From Zestomonas insulae (GTDB taxonomy: Bacteria > Pseudomonadota > Gammaproteobacteria > Pseudomonadales > Pseudomonadaceae), in NCBI RefSeq assembly GCF_016901015.1, contig NZ_JAFEUP010000001.1, positions 744,001 through 808,000 of the forward strand: a stretch of 64,000 nucleotides of DNA, given 5' to 3'. The position numbers were made by a program, and so were the translations under genes. This document shows, piece by piece, positions 37,009 through 56,303 of this stretch. Position 1 is the stretch's first letter, and every line of letters begins with the position of its first letter. Under the pieces are notes generated by a model. It ran no database searches and was not told where the DNA came from. It was given only the letters and a program-made list of their open reading frames with translations.

Positions 37009-38013
37009 CTATTGAAACAAGGCATCACTCGACAAGCCGTTTTTCTCCAGAATTTCCCGCAAGCGTTTCAACGCCTCGACCTGAATCTGCCGCACGCGCT
37101 CGCGAGTCAGGCCAATTTCCTGGCCCACCTCTTCCAGCGTACTGCTCTCGTGGCCGCGCAGACCAAAGCGACGCACCACCACCTCGCGCTGCTTGTCGGT
37201 GAGCTCGGACAGCCACTGATCAATGCTTTGCGAAAGGTCGTCGTCCTGCAGCAGTTCGCAAGGATCGGTCGGGCGGTCGTCGGTAAGGGTATCGAGCAGG
37301 GTCTTGTCGGAGTCCGGACCGAGCGACACATCGACGGAGGACACGCGCTCGTTCAGGCCGAGCATGCGCTTGACCTCGGCGACCGGCTTCTCCAACAGGT
37401 TGGCAATTTCTTCGGCGGATGGCTCGTGGTCCAGCTTCTGGGTCAGCTCGCGAGCGGCCCGCAGGTAGACGTTGAGTTCCTTGACTACATGGATCGGCAA
37501 GCGAATGGTCCGGGTCTGATTCATGATCGCCCGTTCGATGGTCTGCCGAATCCACCAGGTGGCATAAGTCGAGAAACGGAAACCGCGCTCGGGATCGAAC
37601 TTCTCGACGGCACGGATCAGGCCCAAGTTGCCCTCCTCGATCAGGTCGAGCAGGGAGAGCCCTCGATTGACATAGCGGCGCGCAATCTTCACCACTAGGC
37701 GAAGGTTGCTTTCGATCATGCGTTTGCGCCCAGCGGGATCGCCTTTCTGGGCGAGGCGCGCAAAGTGCACTTCCTCCTCCGGAGTCAGCAGCGGGGAGAA
37801 ACCAATTTCGTTCAAATAGAGCTGGGTGGCATCCAGCGCTCGGGTGTAGTCGATGTACTTGTGTTGCTTCAGTGCTGTCGCGGCTTTGGGTTTGGCGCGC
37901 TTAGTCGGAGCTTCTGGCTCCTCGGTCAACACTTCTTCTAGGACGAAAGCTGGCTCCATTAGGAGAACTTCGTCGTCAAAGTCAAACTCCGGCGCTTCTT
38001 TGTTGAGTGCCAT
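37009..38013 (-). CDS. rpoS: RNA polymerase sigma factor RpoS
   Basis: Stationary-phase and general stress sigma factor, 334 residues, as in P. aeruginosa. Sigma regions are visible in order: 1.2 ([16 protein letters not shown]), 2 with [18 protein letters not shown] and [17 protein letters not shown], 3, and 4 with [28 protein letters not shown]. It lies 101 bp after nlpD on the same strand. In pseudomonads its main promoter is inside nlpD, and a PsrA-type operator is present there at the expected distance. Its 3' end adjoins the rsmZ regulatory region. Confidence 0.99.
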   Translation of the reverse strand: MALNKEAPEFDFDDEVLLMEPAFVLEEVLTEEPEAPTKRAKPKAATALKQHKYIDYTRALDATQLYLNEIGFSPLLTPEEEVHFARLAQKGDPAGRKRMIESNLRLVVKIARRYVNRGLSLLDLIEEGNLGLIRAVEKFDPERGFRFSTYATWWIRQTIERAIMNQTRTIRLPIHVVKELNVYLRAARELTQKLDHEPSAEEIANLLEKPVAEVKRMLGLNERVSSVDVSLGPDSDKTLLDTLTDDRPTDPCELLQDDDLSQSIDQWLSELTDKQREVVVRRFGLRGHESSTLEEVGQEIGLTRERVRQIQVEALKRLREILEKNGLSSDALFQ

Positions 38014-38114
38014 TGTTGTAGGTCCCTTGCTGAGTTCAACAGCGAACTCGGGCGGCGCCTCCTTGGCAACACCAGAGTCCGTCCTCCAACGTGGTCGGAC
38101 GGACAGTCAGCAAG

Positions 38115-38969
38115 TCAACGATTAGGCAGGTATTGCAGAGGATCTACAGGCTTACCTTGGCGGCGAATCTCGAAATGGAGTTTCACCCGGTCCGCCCCTG
38201 TCGATCCCATTTCGGCAATGGTCTGCCCGGCTTTGACCTGCTGTCCCTCCCGTACCAACAGCCTGCGGTTGTGGCCGTAGGCGCTCACGTAGGTATCGCT
38301 ATGTTTGATGATTACCAACTCACCGTAGCCCCGTAAACCACTCCCGGCGTACACCACAGAACCATCAGACGCAGCCAAAACAGGCTGGCCTAATTCCCCA
38401 GCGATATCAATTCCTTTATTCAAACTACCGTTTGAGGAAAATTTACCGATCAACGGACCGTTCGCCGGCCACGCCCAGCCCGTCGTAGAGCGGGTCACGG
38501 GTTGAATGGGGGTTTGCGCCTGGGTGACCGGTGCCGGCGCAGCGGTTCCCGATGCGGGTGGCGCGACGACCACCGGTGGCGACGAACCATTTGGTTTGGC
38601 GGTCGCCGGAGTGGTCACCACGGGCGCCGTCTTGGCGACGTTCTGGCCTGGTTTGACCTGCTGATCGAAACGGATGATCTGGCCGACGCGGATGGTGTAC
38701 GGCGCCGCGATGTTGTTACGCGCTGCCAGTGCCTTCCAGTCCCAGCCATAGCGGAAGGCGATCGAATACAGGGTATCGCCGCGCTGAACACGGTACTGGC
38801 CACTAGTGACCGGCACACGAGCCGGCGCCGCCTGGTTGTTGCGGTCGACCACCTGCACCTTGCTCGATGGCGTGGTGCACCCGGCCAGCACGGCGCTCAC
38901 GAGAAAGCCGGCGAGAAGAACCCGTACGCTGCCCATGCGACTCCACTGCTGAATGGCTATGCGCCTCAC
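38115..38969 (-). CDS. nlpD: NlpD, LysM/M23 lipoprotein activator of cell-wall amidases
   Basis: Outer-membrane lipoprotein that activates the division amidase AmiC-type enzymes. Order of parts: signal peptide with lipobox LAGC (about residue 30), LysM domain (about 55-102, YRVQRGDTLYSIAFRYGWDW), Pro/Ala/Thr linker, and C-terminal M23/LytM domain (about 165-284). The M23 metal-site residues are degenerate: HxxD reads NKGID and HxH reads KLH, as expected for a non-catalytic activator. The GTG at 38969 has GGGAGAG 6-7 nt upstream; an internal ATG at 38936 would also keep the lipobox. The rpoS promoter region lies within this gene. Confidence 0.94.
   Translation of the reverse strand: MRRIAIQQWSRMGSVRVLLAGFLVSAVLAGCTTPSSKVQVVDRNNQAAPARVPVTSGQYRVQRGDTLYSIAFRYGWDWKALAARNNIAAPYTIRVGQIIRFDQQVKPGQNVAKTAPVVTTPATAKPNGSSPPVVVAPPASGTAAPAPVTQAQTPIQPVTRSTTGWAWPANGPLIGKFSSNGSLNKGIDIAGELGQPVLAASDGSVVYAGSGLRGYGELVIIKHSDTYVSAYGHNRRLLVREGQQVKAGQTIAEMGSTGADRVKLHFEIRRQGKPVDPLQYLPNR
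38421..38434. promoter_or_regulatory. PsrA-type operator for rpoS, inside nlpD
   Basis: CAAAC-TACC-GTTTG exactly matches the PsrA motif (G/C)AAAC-N2-4-GTTT(G/C). It lies 408-421 bp before the rpoS start. With the roughly 370-nt rpoS leader known in Pseudomonas it would fall just upstream of the transcription start, where PsrA activates rpoS. Confidence 0.75.
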
Positions 38970-39115
38970 CCCTCTCTCCCTTTTAGGTGCCCCAAGGCTG
39001 GTGGCAAATCACGCAGAAAATATCAGATACAACCGACTGCGGCATGTGCACCACAGCGAAGCGGCGAAGCGCTCACGCATCGGACAAGCTGGAAGATGAA
39101 AAGTCACCCGACCAA

Positions 39116-39787
39116 TCAAACGGTCGGGCCTTGCAACAGCGGTACGAAGCGCACTGCATCGAGTACATGGCGCGAGAAACCTTGCTCTTCACGGACGATC
39201 AGCTGCAGCTCCTGGACGTCGCCGGCACCCACCGGGATCACCAGACGACCTCCGAGCGCCAACTGATCGAGCAGCGCCTGCGGCACCTCCGCCGCAGCGG
39301 CCGTGACGATGATGCCGTTGTACGGCCCCAGCGCGTTCCAACCTTCCCAGCCGTCGCCCCAGCGGAACACCACGTTGCGCAGCTTGAGCTCGATCAGGCG
39401 CTCCTTGGCGCGGTCCTGCAGCACCTGGATGCGCTCCACGGAGAACACCCGCTCGACCAGCTGCGCCAGCACTGCGGTCTGATATCCGGAACCGGTGCCG
39501 ATCTCCAGCACCTTGTCCAGCGGCCCCGCCGCCAGCAGCAGCTCGGTCATGCGCCCGACCATGTAGGGCTGCGAGATCGTCTGGTTGTGGCCGATGGGCA
39601 GCGCGGTGTCCTCGTAGGCCCGGTGCGCCAGCGCTTCGTCGACAAACAGGTGACGCGGCGTACGGCGAATCACCTCGAGCACCCGCGCATTCGACAGGCC
39701 TTCTTCGTACAGACGCTGGATCAAGCGCTCGCGGGTGCGCTGCGAGGTCATGCCGATGCCCCGGCGCTGCAGATCGTCCTGGCCCAT
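39116..39787 (-). CDS. pcm: Protein-L-isoaspartate O-methyltransferase
   Basis: SAM-dependent repair enzyme that methylates isoaspartyl residues in aged proteins. The 223-residue frame has [11 protein letters not shown] (substrate-binding region) and the SAM motif [16 protein letters not shown]. Two starts are possible. The ATG at 39787 overlaps the surE stop (ATGA) and has GGAGG 9 nt upstream. The ATG at 39751 ([10 protein letters not shown], 211 residues) matches the usual database start but has only a weak site. I favour 39787 on translation signals. It is part of the surE-pcm-nlpD-rpoS stress block. Confidence 0.95.
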   Translation of the reverse strand: MGQDDLQRRGIGMTSQRTRERLIQRLYEEGLSNARVLEVIRRTPRHLFVDEALAHRAYEDTALPIGHNQTISQPYMVGRMTELLLAAGPLDKVLEIGTGSGYQTAVLAQLVERVFSVERIQVLQDRAKERLIELKLRNVVFRWGDGWEGWNALGPYNGIIVTAAAAEVPQALLDQLALGGRLVIPVGAGDVQELQLIVREEQGFSRHVLDAVRFVPLLQGPTV

Positions 39788-40536
39788 CAGCGCAAACCTC
39801 CGAGCCAGGACTCGAGGCTGGGCAGCGCGTCGCTGCAGGTGCGATCGAGCTGAATCGGGGTGATCGACACGTAGCCCTGCATCACCGCATGGAAGTCGGT
39901 CCCGGGGCCGCCGTCCTCGGCGTCGCCGGCCACCGAAATCCAGTAGCCTTCCTTACCCCGCGGGTTCACCGATTTGACCGGTGCCGCCGCGCGCGCGCGA
40001 TGGCCCAGGCGGGTCAGCTGGATGCCTCGGATATGCTCGAGCGGCAGGTTGGGCACGTTCACGTTGAGCACGGTGCGCGGCGGCAAGTCGAGGCGCTCAT
40101 GCGACTCCACCAGCAGCCGGGCAAAATGTGCCGCAGTCGCCAGGTTGTCCGGCTGACGCGACAACAATGAGAAAGCGAAAGCGGTATGACCGAGGAAGCG
40201 CCCCTCCACCGCTGCCGCCACCGTACCTGAGTACAGCACGTCATCGCCCAGGTTGGCCCCCAGATTGATACCGGACACCACCATGTCGGGGGTCTGCTCG
40301 AACAAGCCGTTCAGCCCAAGGTGCACGCAGTCGGTCGGCGTGCCGTTGAGGCTGATGAACCCATTGCTCAGGCGCTGCGGATGCAGCGGGCGATCGAGGG
40401 TCAGGGAACTGCTGGCGCCGCTCTTGTCCTGATCGGGAGCGACGACCACACACTCGGCATAATCCACAAGCGCAGCATGTAAAGCGGCGAGGCCGGGAGC
40501 GTTCACCCCGTCATCGTTGGAAATCAGAATACGCAT
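39787..40536 (-). CDS. surE: 5'/3'-nucleotidase SurE
   Basis: Metal-dependent nucleotidase/exopolyphosphatase of stationary phase, 249 residues. The metal-binding pair Asp8-Asp9 sits in [10 protein letters not shown], with [22 protein letters not shown] as the second conserved motif. It overlaps truD by 13 bp at its start and pcm by 1 base shared in ATGA at its end, so the whole block is tightly coupled. Confidence 0.97.
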   Translation of the reverse strand: MRILISNDDGVNAPGLAALHAALVDYAECVVVAPDQDKSGASSSLTLDRPLHPQRLSNGFISLNGTPTDCVHLGLNGLFEQTPDMVVSGINLGANLGDDVLYSGTVAAAVEGRFLGHTAFAFSLLSRQPDNLATAAHFARLLVESHERLDLPPRTVLNVNVPNLPLEHIRGIQLTRLGHRARAAAPVKSVNPRGKEGYWISVAGDAEDGGPGTDFHAVMQGYVSITPIQLDRTCSDALPSLESWLGGLR

Positions 40537-41582
40537 GAATTATCCGTCTGCCCCGCCGACGGCAGATCGACGAGCTCGCGCACCAGTGCGGTGGCGAAGC
40601 ATCCGGCCGGCAGGACGAATTCCAGTTGCAACACGTCAGGGTCGGGATAATGCCACGTCAAACCGCCGATGGGGAGGCGCAGGATGCGCCGTTCGTGCGT
40701 CATGCCCGCTTCGACCAGCCAGTCGCGCAATGCCGGTTCACTGTCCGCCACCGCCTGCTCTCGCTCGGCGCTGCGCTGCGCCGCCGGCGAGGCACCGGCA
40801 CCCCACAGCGGGCCGGTAGGATGCAGGTCGAGGATCGCCAAGCGCGGATCGCTGCACTCCGCCTCGCCGGCCGGGAAGAAGCTGCGGCTGTCGGTGAACG
40901 CCAGCAGGTCGCCGGGCTGCGCCTGGTTCCAGCTGCCCGCCGCGACCCGCTCGGCAAGCGCGCGGTTGAACAGGTAGCTGCGTGCCGCCGACAGCAGTCG
41001 CGAGCGCAGATTGCGCTGCTCCGGCAGCTCACGGCGTTCAGCGAACTGGCGCGCCTCGACCACGTTGCCGCCGCCATGCCCGAAACGCTGCAGGCCGTAG
41101 TAGTTGGGGATGCCCTGCTCGCGAATGCGCTGCAGACGCGCCTCCAGCAACTCCTTGTCGGCCTGCAGCTGGGTCAGGCGCAGGGTGAAGCCGTTGGCGG
41201 CGTGTGCGCCGCGCTGCAGTTTGCGCTTGTGGCGCACCGCCTTGAGGATCGCCAGGGTCGGCCCCTCGGCAGCCGCGAGGTCGGGATCGGCCTTGCCCGG
41301 CAGGTGCAGGCTGAACCACTGGCGGGTCAGCGCCTGACGGTCCTTCAGGCCGGCGTAGCTGATCGCCCGCTGTGGCACGCCGGCGGCGCGGGCCAGGCGG
41401 CGCGCCGCTTCCTCGGTATTCAGGCCGCGCTTCTCCACCCACAGCCAGAGGTGCTCGCCCTCACCAGCGAGAGGAATGTCGAGCACTTCGTCGACCTGGA
41501 AGTCCTCGGCGGTGGCCTTGAGCACGGCGCGCCCGCAAGGCTCGCCATGGGCGCGCGGGCCCAACAGTTCGAGTTCGTTCAT
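40524..41582 (-). CDS. truD: tRNA pseudouridine(13) synthase TruD
   Basis: Modifies U13 of tRNA-Glu. The 352-residue protein has catalytic Asp81 in AGLKDRQA, preceded by the TruD motif EDFQVDE (26-32), and NYYGLQRFG near 152. It overlaps ispF by 4 bp upstream and surE by 13 bp downstream. Confidence 0.96.
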   Translation of the reverse strand: MNELELLGPRAHGEPCGRAVLKATAEDFQVDEVLDIPLAGEGEHLWLWVEKRGLNTEEAARRLARAAGVPQRAISYAGLKDRQALTRQWFSLHLPGKADPDLAAAEGPTLAILKAVRHKRKLQRGAHAANGFTLRLTQLQADKELLEARLQRIREQGIPNYYGLQRFGHGGGNVVEARQFAERRELPEQRNLRSRLLSAARSYLFNRALAERVAAGSWNQAQPGDLLAFTDSRSFFPAGEAECSDPRLAILDLHPTGPLWGAGASPAAQRSAEREQAVADSEPALRDWLVEAGMTHERRILRLPIGGLTWHYPDPDVLQLEFVLPAGCFATALVRELVDLPSAGQTDNSCVF

Positions 41583-42052
41583 GCGCTGAGCAACAAGGCT
41601 ATGGCGTGCACCGCAATACCTTCCTCTCGTCCGGTGAAGCCCAGCTTCTCGGTAGTGGTGGCCTTGACGTTGACCGCATCCAGCTCGACCTGCAGGTCGG
41701 CGGCGATCCGCGCGCGCATGCTCTCGATATGCGGGGCCATCTTCGGCGCCTGGGCGACGATGGTGGCGTCGACGTTGCCCACTCGCCAGCCTTTGGCCTG
41801 CACCAGGTCGAGCACATGGCGCAGCAGCGCGCGGCTGTCGGCGCCCTTGAAGCGCGGATCGGTATCGGGAAAATGCTTGCCGATGTCGCCCAGCGCCGCC
41901 GCGCCGAGCAGCGCATCGCTCAGCGCATGCAGCAGCACGTCACCGTCGGAATGCGCGACCAAACCGAACTTGTGGGGAATCTGCACGCCACCGAGGGTGA
42001 TGAAATCACCGTCGCCGAAGCGGTGCACGTCGTAGCCGTGGCCGATACGCAT
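41579..42052 (-). CDS. ispF: 2-C-methyl-D-erythritol 2,4-cyclodiphosphate synthase
   Basis: Non-mevalonate isoprenoid enzyme of 157 residues. Metal ligands Asp8 and His10 ([10 protein letters not shown]) are visible, with a third His near 42 and the C-terminal [18 protein letters not shown] segment. The start lies 3 nt after the U-tract of an intrinsic terminator hairpin, and the only Shine-Dalgarno-like sequence (AGGG) is inside the hairpin stem. The ATG is nonetheless the only sensible start. ispD, the partner pathway gene, is 3 kb upstream. Confidence 0.96.
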   Translation of the reverse strand: MRIGHGYDVHRFGDGDFITLGGVQIPHKFGLVAHSDGDVLLHALSDALLGAAALGDIGKHFPDTDPRFKGADSRALLRHVLDLVQAKGWRVGNVDATIVAQAPKMAPHIESMRARIAADLQVELDAVNVKATTTEKLGFTGREEGIAVHAIALLLSA

Positions 42053-42055
42053 AGT

Positions 42056-42081
42056 AAAAACGCCCTGCAAAAGTCAGGGCG
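42056..42081 (-). terminator. Intrinsic terminator after fghA, abutting the ispF start
   Basis: Minus strand: CGCCCTG pairs with CAGGGCG across a 7-nt loop and is followed by five Ts. The ATG of ispF comes 3 nt later. Confidence 0.8.
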
Positions 42082-42115
42082 TGATTTTACATGGCGAGGG
42101 CGGCGCCAGGGCGAC

Positions 42116-42958
42116 TTATGACAGCGCCGCCGCGTGATGGCGCAGGTGATCGTCGATGAAGCTGGCGATGAAGTAGTAGCTGTGGTCGTAACCGGGCTGC
42201 AGACGCAGGGTCAGCGGATGCCCGCTCGCCTTGGCCGCGGCCTGCAGCGCTTCGGGCTTGAGCTGGGTGGCGAGGAAGTCGTCGCGGTCACCCTGGTCGA
42301 CCAGCATCGGCAGCCGCTCACTCGCCTCGGCGAGCAGCAGGCTGGCATCCCATTCGCGCCATTTGCTGCGATCCTCGCCAAGGAAGCGCGAAAAGGCCTT
42401 CTCGCCCCAGGGGCACTGAGTGGGATGGCTGATCGGCGCCAGTGCCGACACCGACAGATAGCGTCCGGGGTTGCGCAATGCGCAGACCAGCGCGCCATGG
42501 CCGCCCATCGAATGGCCGCTGATGCCGCGGCGCTCGGACACCGGGAAATTCGCCTCGACCAACGCCGGCAGCTCTTCGACCACGTAGTCGTGCATGCGGT
42601 AGTGACGCGCCCAAGGCTGCTCGGTGGCGTTCAGGTAGAAGCCGGCACCGAGACCGAAGTCCCAGGCGCCGTCCGGATCACCAGGCACCTCGGCGCCGCG
42701 CGGGCTGGTGTCGGGGGCGACGATGACCAGGCCGAGCTCGGCCGCCAGGCGCTGCGCGCCAGCCTTCTGCATGAAATTCTCGTCGCTGCAGGTCAGCCCG
42801 GATAGCCAGTACAGCACCGGCAGCTTGGCGCCCTGCTCGATCTGCGGCGGCAGGTAGATGGCGAACACCATGTCGCAGCCGAGCGTCGCGGAACGATGGC
42901 GGTAGCGCTTGTGCCAGCCGCCGAAACTCTTGTTGCTGGAAACTATTTCGAGGGACAT
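42116..42958 (-). CDS. fghA: S-formylglutathione hydrolase
   Basis: Second enzyme of glutathione-dependent formaldehyde oxidation: hydrolyses S-formylglutathione to formate and glutathione. The 280-residue esterase-D fold has nucleophile Ser150 in [10 protein letters not shown], the [11 protein letters not shown] motif (52-62) and a late His in GYDHSYYF. The frame remains open far upstream into adhC antisense of another frame; the ATG at 42958 is the family start. It is co-transcribed with adhC, 53 bp upstream. Confidence 0.97.
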   Translation of the reverse strand: MSLEIVSSNKSFGGWHKRYRHRSATLGCDMVFAIYLPPQIEQGAKLPVLYWLSGLTCSDENFMQKAGAQRLAAELGLVIVAPDTSPRGAEVPGDPDGAWDFGLGAGFYLNATEQPWARHYRMHDYVVEELPALVEANFPVSERRGISGHSMGGHGALVCALRNPGRYLSVSALAPISHPTQCPWGEKAFSRFLGEDRSKWREWDASLLLAEASERLPMLVDQGDRDDFLATQLKPEALQAAAKASGHPLTLRLQPGYDHSYYFIASFIDDHLRHHAAALS

Positions 42959-43011
42959 ACAGCCTCCGCGGCGAGTCGGGGTGGCCAGCGCAGCGCTCGC
43001 CACCCGACGGC

Positions 43012-45121
<2,110 letters not shown>

Positions 45122-45125
45122 CGGC

Positions 45126-45836
45126 TCAGCGCTTGGCGGACCAGCGCTGGCGCAGCCAGTCGAGGTCCTCCGGGCGGGTGACCTTGAGGTTGTCGGCACG
45201 CCCCTCGATCAGGCGCGGCGCCTGGCCGGCCCACTCCAGTGCGGAGGCCTCGTCGGTGATCGCCACGTCCGCCACCAAGGCATCGGCGAGCGCCCGGTAC
45301 AAGGCGCCGAAGCGGAACATCTGCGGCGTGTAGGCCTGCCAGATCACGCTGCGATCGACGGTCTCGGCCACCCGGCCATCGGCGCGGGCGCGCTTCAGGG
45401 TGTCTTTCGCCGGCACCGCGAGGAGTCCACCAACCGGGTCGTTAGCCAGCTCGCTGAGCAGGCGGTCGAGGTCGAAGGACGACAGGTTGGGCCGCGCCGC
45501 GTCGTGCACCAGCACCCAATCGTGGCTTTGCGCGCCCAACTCTTCCAGGCGCAGCAAGGCATTGAGCACCGAGTCGGCGCGCTCGCGGCCGCCGTCCACG
45601 CGTTCGATGCGGATGTCGCCGGCACACGCGAGAGTCGGCCAGAAGGGATCATCGACTGCCAGGCTGACCACCAAGCGCTTGAGTCGTGGGTGATCGAGAA
45701 AGCAATCGAGGGTGTGTTCGAGAATGGTCCGCCCGGAAAGCTCCAGGTACTGTTTGGGTCGGTCAGCGCGCATGCGCGAGCCCACACCAGCGGCGGGAAT
45801 CACCGCCCAAAATTCGGGCAGGGAGAGCGTACTCAT
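45126..45836 (-). CDS. ispD: 2-C-methyl-D-erythritol 4-phosphate cytidylyltransferase
   Basis: MEP-pathway enzyme that makes CDP-methylerythritol, 236 residues. The nucleotide-binding N-terminus reads AVIPAAGVGSRMRADRPKQYL, and WVLVHDAARPNL is the second diagnostic motif. Its ATG overlaps the ftsB stop (ATGA), so ftsB-ispD are translationally coupled. Confidence 0.97.
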   Translation of the reverse strand: MSTLSLPEFWAVIPAAGVGSRMRADRPKQYLELSGRTILEHTLDCFLDHPRLKRLVVSLAVDDPFWPTLACAGDIRIERVDGGRERADSVLNALLRLEELGAQSHDWVLVHDAARPNLSSFDLDRLLSELANDPVGGLLAVPAKDTLKRARADGRVAETVDRSVIWQAYTPQMFRFGALYRALADALVADVAITDEASALEWAGQAPRLIEGRADNLKVTRPEDLDWLRQRWSAKR

Positions 45837-46111
45837 TCGGTGATCTGGTACAGGGTCTCGCCGTCCTTGACCATGCCCAGTTCGTGGCGGGCGCGCTCTT
45901 CGACGGTTTCGGTACCCTTTTTCAGCTCCATGACTTCCGCTTCGAGAATGCGGTTGCGTTCCAGCAGGCGCTCATTCTCGCCCTGCTGTTCGGCGATCTG
46001 CCGCTTCAGGCTGCCGACCTGGGCCAGGCTGCCATCGCCCACCCAGAGACGGTACTGCAATCCGGCCAAGGCCAGGATCAGCACGACGAACAACCAGTAA
46101 GGACTACGCAT
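45833..46111 (-). CDS. ftsB: Cell division protein FtsB
   Basis: Divisome subunit forming a complex with FtsL and FtsQ at the septum. The 92-residue protein has one membrane helix (about 3-20) and a periplasmic coiled coil (about 28-72, including QGENERLLERNRILEAEVMELKKG). Starts at 46123 and 46129 are also in frame; none of the three has a clear Shine-Dalgarno. I keep 46111 (MRSPYW) because it matches the Pseudomonas N-terminus. It lies 20 nt after the U-tract of the eno terminator. Confidence 0.93.
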   Translation of the reverse strand: MRSPYWLFVVLILALAGLQYRLWVGDGSLAQVGSLKRQIAEQQGENERLLERNRILEAEVMELKKGTETVEERARHELGMVKDGETLYQITE

Positions 46112-46131
46112 GGAGACGGACATATCCATAG

Positions 46132-46158
46132 AAAAAGGGCAGCTTGCGCTGCCCTTTT
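46132..46158 (-). terminator. Intrinsic terminator of eno, abutting ftsB
   Basis: Minus strand: GGGCAGC pairs with GCTGCCC across a 4-nt loop, flanked by four As and five Ts. The first in-frame ATG of ftsB lies 2 nt beyond the T-run. Confidence 0.85.
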
Positions 46159-46170
46159 ACCATTCCCGGC

Positions 46171-47499
<1,329 letters not shown>

Positions 47500-47572
47500 C
47501 TAGGCGGGCGCACGGATTCTGACCAGGCAGTCAATTCGTGTCCGTGCGGCACTTTACCGGAGAAATGCCTGC

Positions 47573-50069
<2,497 letters not shown>

Positions 50070-50214
50070 TCAGCGTTTAGGCGGTCGGCGCCGCCGGAGA
50101 TGCGAAGGAAGGCCAGAGCCTGCCCACTACCTTTGAAAATGCAAGCACCGCCGATTCCGAGGGAATCAGCGAAGGCTTTGTTAGACGGGAGCGTAGTCTA
50201 CGGCAAAGGCGCTT

Positions 50215-51531
50215 TCAGCTCAAACCTTGGTCATTCGTCGGTACCTGCCAGAGCAGTCGATAGTCGCCCTCCCCGGCCTGCTTGAGCTGCGGTAGGTTGG
50301 CCACGGCGAGCAGCTGATCACCGCGGTAGAGCAGCGGCAGATGCCCGCGCAGGAATGCCGGTACCGCCGCTTCGTTGAGCAGGCGCTTGAGGTCGCGCGT
50401 GCCGCGCCCGGCTAGTGTCAGCGCCTCGCCGCCCTGCCGATAGCGCACCTGCAACGCGCCAGGCGGCACCTCGCCAAGGAGATGCAGACGGCCGTTGCCC
50501 GGCAGCGGCAAGGTTTCGGCGGGCTGCGTCCAGACGGGCGGCGTAGCCGGCGCCTGCAACCAGTCACCACTCAGCCACCACAACCGACCAGCGGCACGGT
50601 GCAGTTCGCCCTGCGCCAGGCGCCACAGCGGCCGGGCATCCGCACCGGCGTCACGCAACGCCTCCCAGCCGGCCCAGTGCGCGCTGTCCGGCAGCAAGGT
50701 GCGCCCGGCCAGCCAGTGCCGCAACGCATTGCGCTGGCGCGCCGGTGACAGCTGCGTCAGCGGCGCGAGGGCCAGCGACGGCAGCGTCAGCCAGTCCAGC
50801 CCGGCAGGGCCTTGCGCGGCGGCAAGATCACTTTCCGCCAACTCATCGAGCAGGCCCTGCGCCTCACGCAGGTGGTCGGCGGCGCGCGCCAGATTGGCCT
50901 GTACCTGCGGCCAGTGCGCTTGCAGGCGCGGCACGACCTCGTGGCGCAGGTAGTTGCGGGCCAAGCGGGTATCGCGATTGGACGGGTCCTCGACCCACTC
51001 CAACCCCGCCTCGCGTGCATAGCGCTCCAGTTCGATGCGCGAGCAGCCCAACAAAGGCCGCACCAGGCTGCCGAGCTGCAGCGGGCGCTGCACCGCCATG
51101 CCCGCCAGGCCGCGCACGCCGGCGCCGCGCAGCAGACGAAACAGCAGGGTTTCCGCCTGATCATCGCGATGCTGCCCGGTCAACAGCACCTCCTCGCGGG
51201 CCAGGCACGCCGCCAAGGCGGCATAACGTGCCTCGCGCGCGGCGCGCTCCAGGCTGGCGCCGGCCTCGACGCGCACCCGGAGCACCTGCAACGGCACGCC
51301 GAGGGCGTCGCACAGATTCTGGCAATGCGCCGGCCAGGAATCGGCGGCGGCCTGCAGGCCGTGATGGACATGCAGGGCGCTGAGCGGCGGAAGCGCATGC
51401 TCACGGGCCAGGCCGGCCAGCAGGTGCAGAAGCACCGTGGAGTCGAGACCGCCGGACAGCGCGACGCGCCACGCCGGCGCGTCATGCCAGGGCGCCAGGG
51501 CTTGCAGCAGGCGGGTTGAGAGGTCGTTCAT
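50215..51531 (-). CDS. tilS: tRNA(Ile)-lysidine synthase
   Basis: Essential ATP-dependent enzyme that makes lysidine at C34 of the AUA-reading tRNA-Ile. The 438-residue protein has the PP-loop SGGLDSTVL (26-34), then the TilS substrate-binding and C-terminal domains (to LLWQVPTNDQ). It begins 11 nt after the interrupted U-tract of the accA terminator and lacks a strong ribosome site. Confidence 0.96.
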   Translation of the reverse strand: MNDLSTRLLQALAPWHDAPAWRVALSGGLDSTVLLHLLAGLAREHALPPLSALHVHHGLQAAADSWPAHCQNLCDALGVPLQVLRVRVEAGASLERAAREARYAALAACLAREEVLLTGQHRDDQAETLLFRLLRGAGVRGLAGMAVQRPLQLGSLVRPLLGCSRIELERYAREAGLEWVEDPSNRDTRLARNYLRHEVVPRLQAHWPQVQANLARAADHLREAQGLLDELAESDLAAAQGPAGLDWLTLPSLALAPLTQLSPARQRNALRHWLAGRTLLPDSAHWAGWEALRDAGADARPLWRLAQGELHRAAGRLWWLSGDWLQAPATPPVWTQPAETLPLPGNGRLHLLGEVPPGALQVRYRQGGEALTLAGRGTRDLKRLLNEAAVPAFLRGHLPLLYRGDQLLAVANLPQLKQAGEGDYRLLWQVPTNDQGLS

Positions 51532-51542
51532 CGGCCAAGCTT

Positions 51543-51572
51543 AAAACAACAACGGGCCCGCAGGCCCGTTGT
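51543..51572 (-). terminator. Terminator-like hairpin after accA, close to the tilS start
   Basis: Minus strand: ACAACGGGCC pairs with GGCCCGTTGT over 10 bp around a 4-nt loop, followed by a T-rich but interrupted tract (TGTTTT). The tilS ATG is 11 nt further on. Confidence 0.7.
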
Positions 51573-51591
51573 CTTGTAGCGCAGACGTGGA

Positions 51592-52542
51592 TCAGGCCAC
51601 GCCATAGCTCATCAGGCGCTCGTAGCGGCGCGCCAGCAGCTTGTCGGCATCCAGCTTGCGCAGGCCGGCCAGCTGGCTGATCAGCGCTTCGCGCACCGAG
51701 GCCGCCATCGCCGCGTGGTCGCTGTGCGCGCCACCCAGCGGCTCGCCGATCACCTGGTCGACGATACCGAGGTCCTTCAGGCGCTCGGCGGTGATGCCCA
51801 TCGCCTCGGCGGCCTCCGGAGCCTTGTCGGAAGTGCGCCAGAGGATCGAGGCACAGCCTTCCGGCGAGATCACCGCGTAGGTCGAGTACTGCAGCATGTT
51901 CAGCTGGTCGCAGACACCGATGGCCAGTGCGCCGCCAGAGCCGCCCTCGCCGATCACCGTGGCGATGATCGGGGTCTTCAGGCGCGCCATCACCCGCAGG
52001 TTCCAGGCAATCGCCTCGCTCTGGTTACGCTCCTCGGCATCGATACCCGGGTAGGCACCCGGGGTGTCGATGAAGGTGAGGATCGGCAGCTTGAAGCGTT
52101 CGGCCATTTCCATCAGGCGGCAGGCCTTGCGGTAGCCTTCCGGACGCGGCATGCCGAAGTTGCGACGCACCTTCTCGCGCACTTCGCGGCCCTTCTGGTG
52201 ACCGATGACCATCACCGGCTGGCCATCCAGACGGGCGACGCCACCGACGATCGCGGCATCGTCGGAGAAATGCCGGTCACCGTGCAGCTCTTCGAACTCG
52301 GTGAAGATGTGCTGCAGGTAGTCGAGGGTGTACGGCCGGCGCGGATGGCGGGCCAACTTGGCGATCTGCCAACTGGTGAGATTGCCGAAGATGCTCTCGG
52401 TGAGCGACTTGCTCTTGTCCTGCAGACGAGAGATCTCGTCGCTGATGTTCAGAGAGTTGTCGTTGCCGACCAGGCGCAACTCTTCGATCTTGGCTTGCAG
52501 GTCGGCGATCGGCTGTTCGAAATCGAGGAAGTTCGGGTTCAT
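51592..52542 (-). CDS. accA: Acetyl-CoA carboxylase carboxyltransferase subunit alpha
   Basis: Carboxyltransferase subunit making malonyl-CoA for fatty acid synthesis, 316 residues. Motifs include [41 protein letters not shown] and [15 protein letters not shown] (oxyanion region). The ATG at 52542 ([11 protein letters not shown]) is the family start. It lies 168 bp after dnaE on the same strand. Confidence 0.98.
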   Translation of the reverse strand: MNPNFLDFEQPIADLQAKIEELRLVGNDNSLNISDEISRLQDKSKSLTESIFGNLTSWQIAKLARHPRRPYTLDYLQHIFTEFEELHGDRHFSDDAAIVGGVARLDGQPVMVIGHQKGREVREKVRRNFGMPRPEGYRKACRLMEMAERFKLPILTFIDTPGAYPGIDAEERNQSEAIAWNLRVMARLKTPIIATVIGEGGSGGALAIGVCDQLNMLQYSTYAVISPEGCASILWRTSDKAPEAAEAMGITAERLKDLGIVDQVIGEPLGGAHSDHAAMAASVREALISQLAGLRKLDADKLLARRYERLMSYGVA

Positions 52543-52710
52543 AGGCATCCGTCTTGCGTCGACGGCCAGGCGGCCGGGCGGCTGATTCCGTTGAGCGCCT
52601 TACCTTACGGGACAGGCGCATTCAGGTCGAGACTCAATCGGGCAACTGGCGATTTTCGCCGCCAGCCGCCGGAATTTCGCATCCGATAGCGGAACGTTGG
52701 CCGTCCGTTA

Positions 52711-56235
<3,525 letters not shown>

Positions 56236-56255
56236 GGTGATCCTATGCGAGACGC

Positions 56256-56286
56256 AAAAACGACAAGGCCCGGATTGTACCGGGCC
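56256..56286 (-). terminator. Terminator-like hairpin of agcS, close to the dnaE start
   Basis: Minus strand: GGCCCGG pairs with CCGGGCC across a 6-nt loop; TTGTCG and then five Ts follow. The dnaE ATG is 20 nt further on. Confidence 0.65.
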
Positions 56287-56303
56287 CTGATCGAAACGAC
56301 AGC

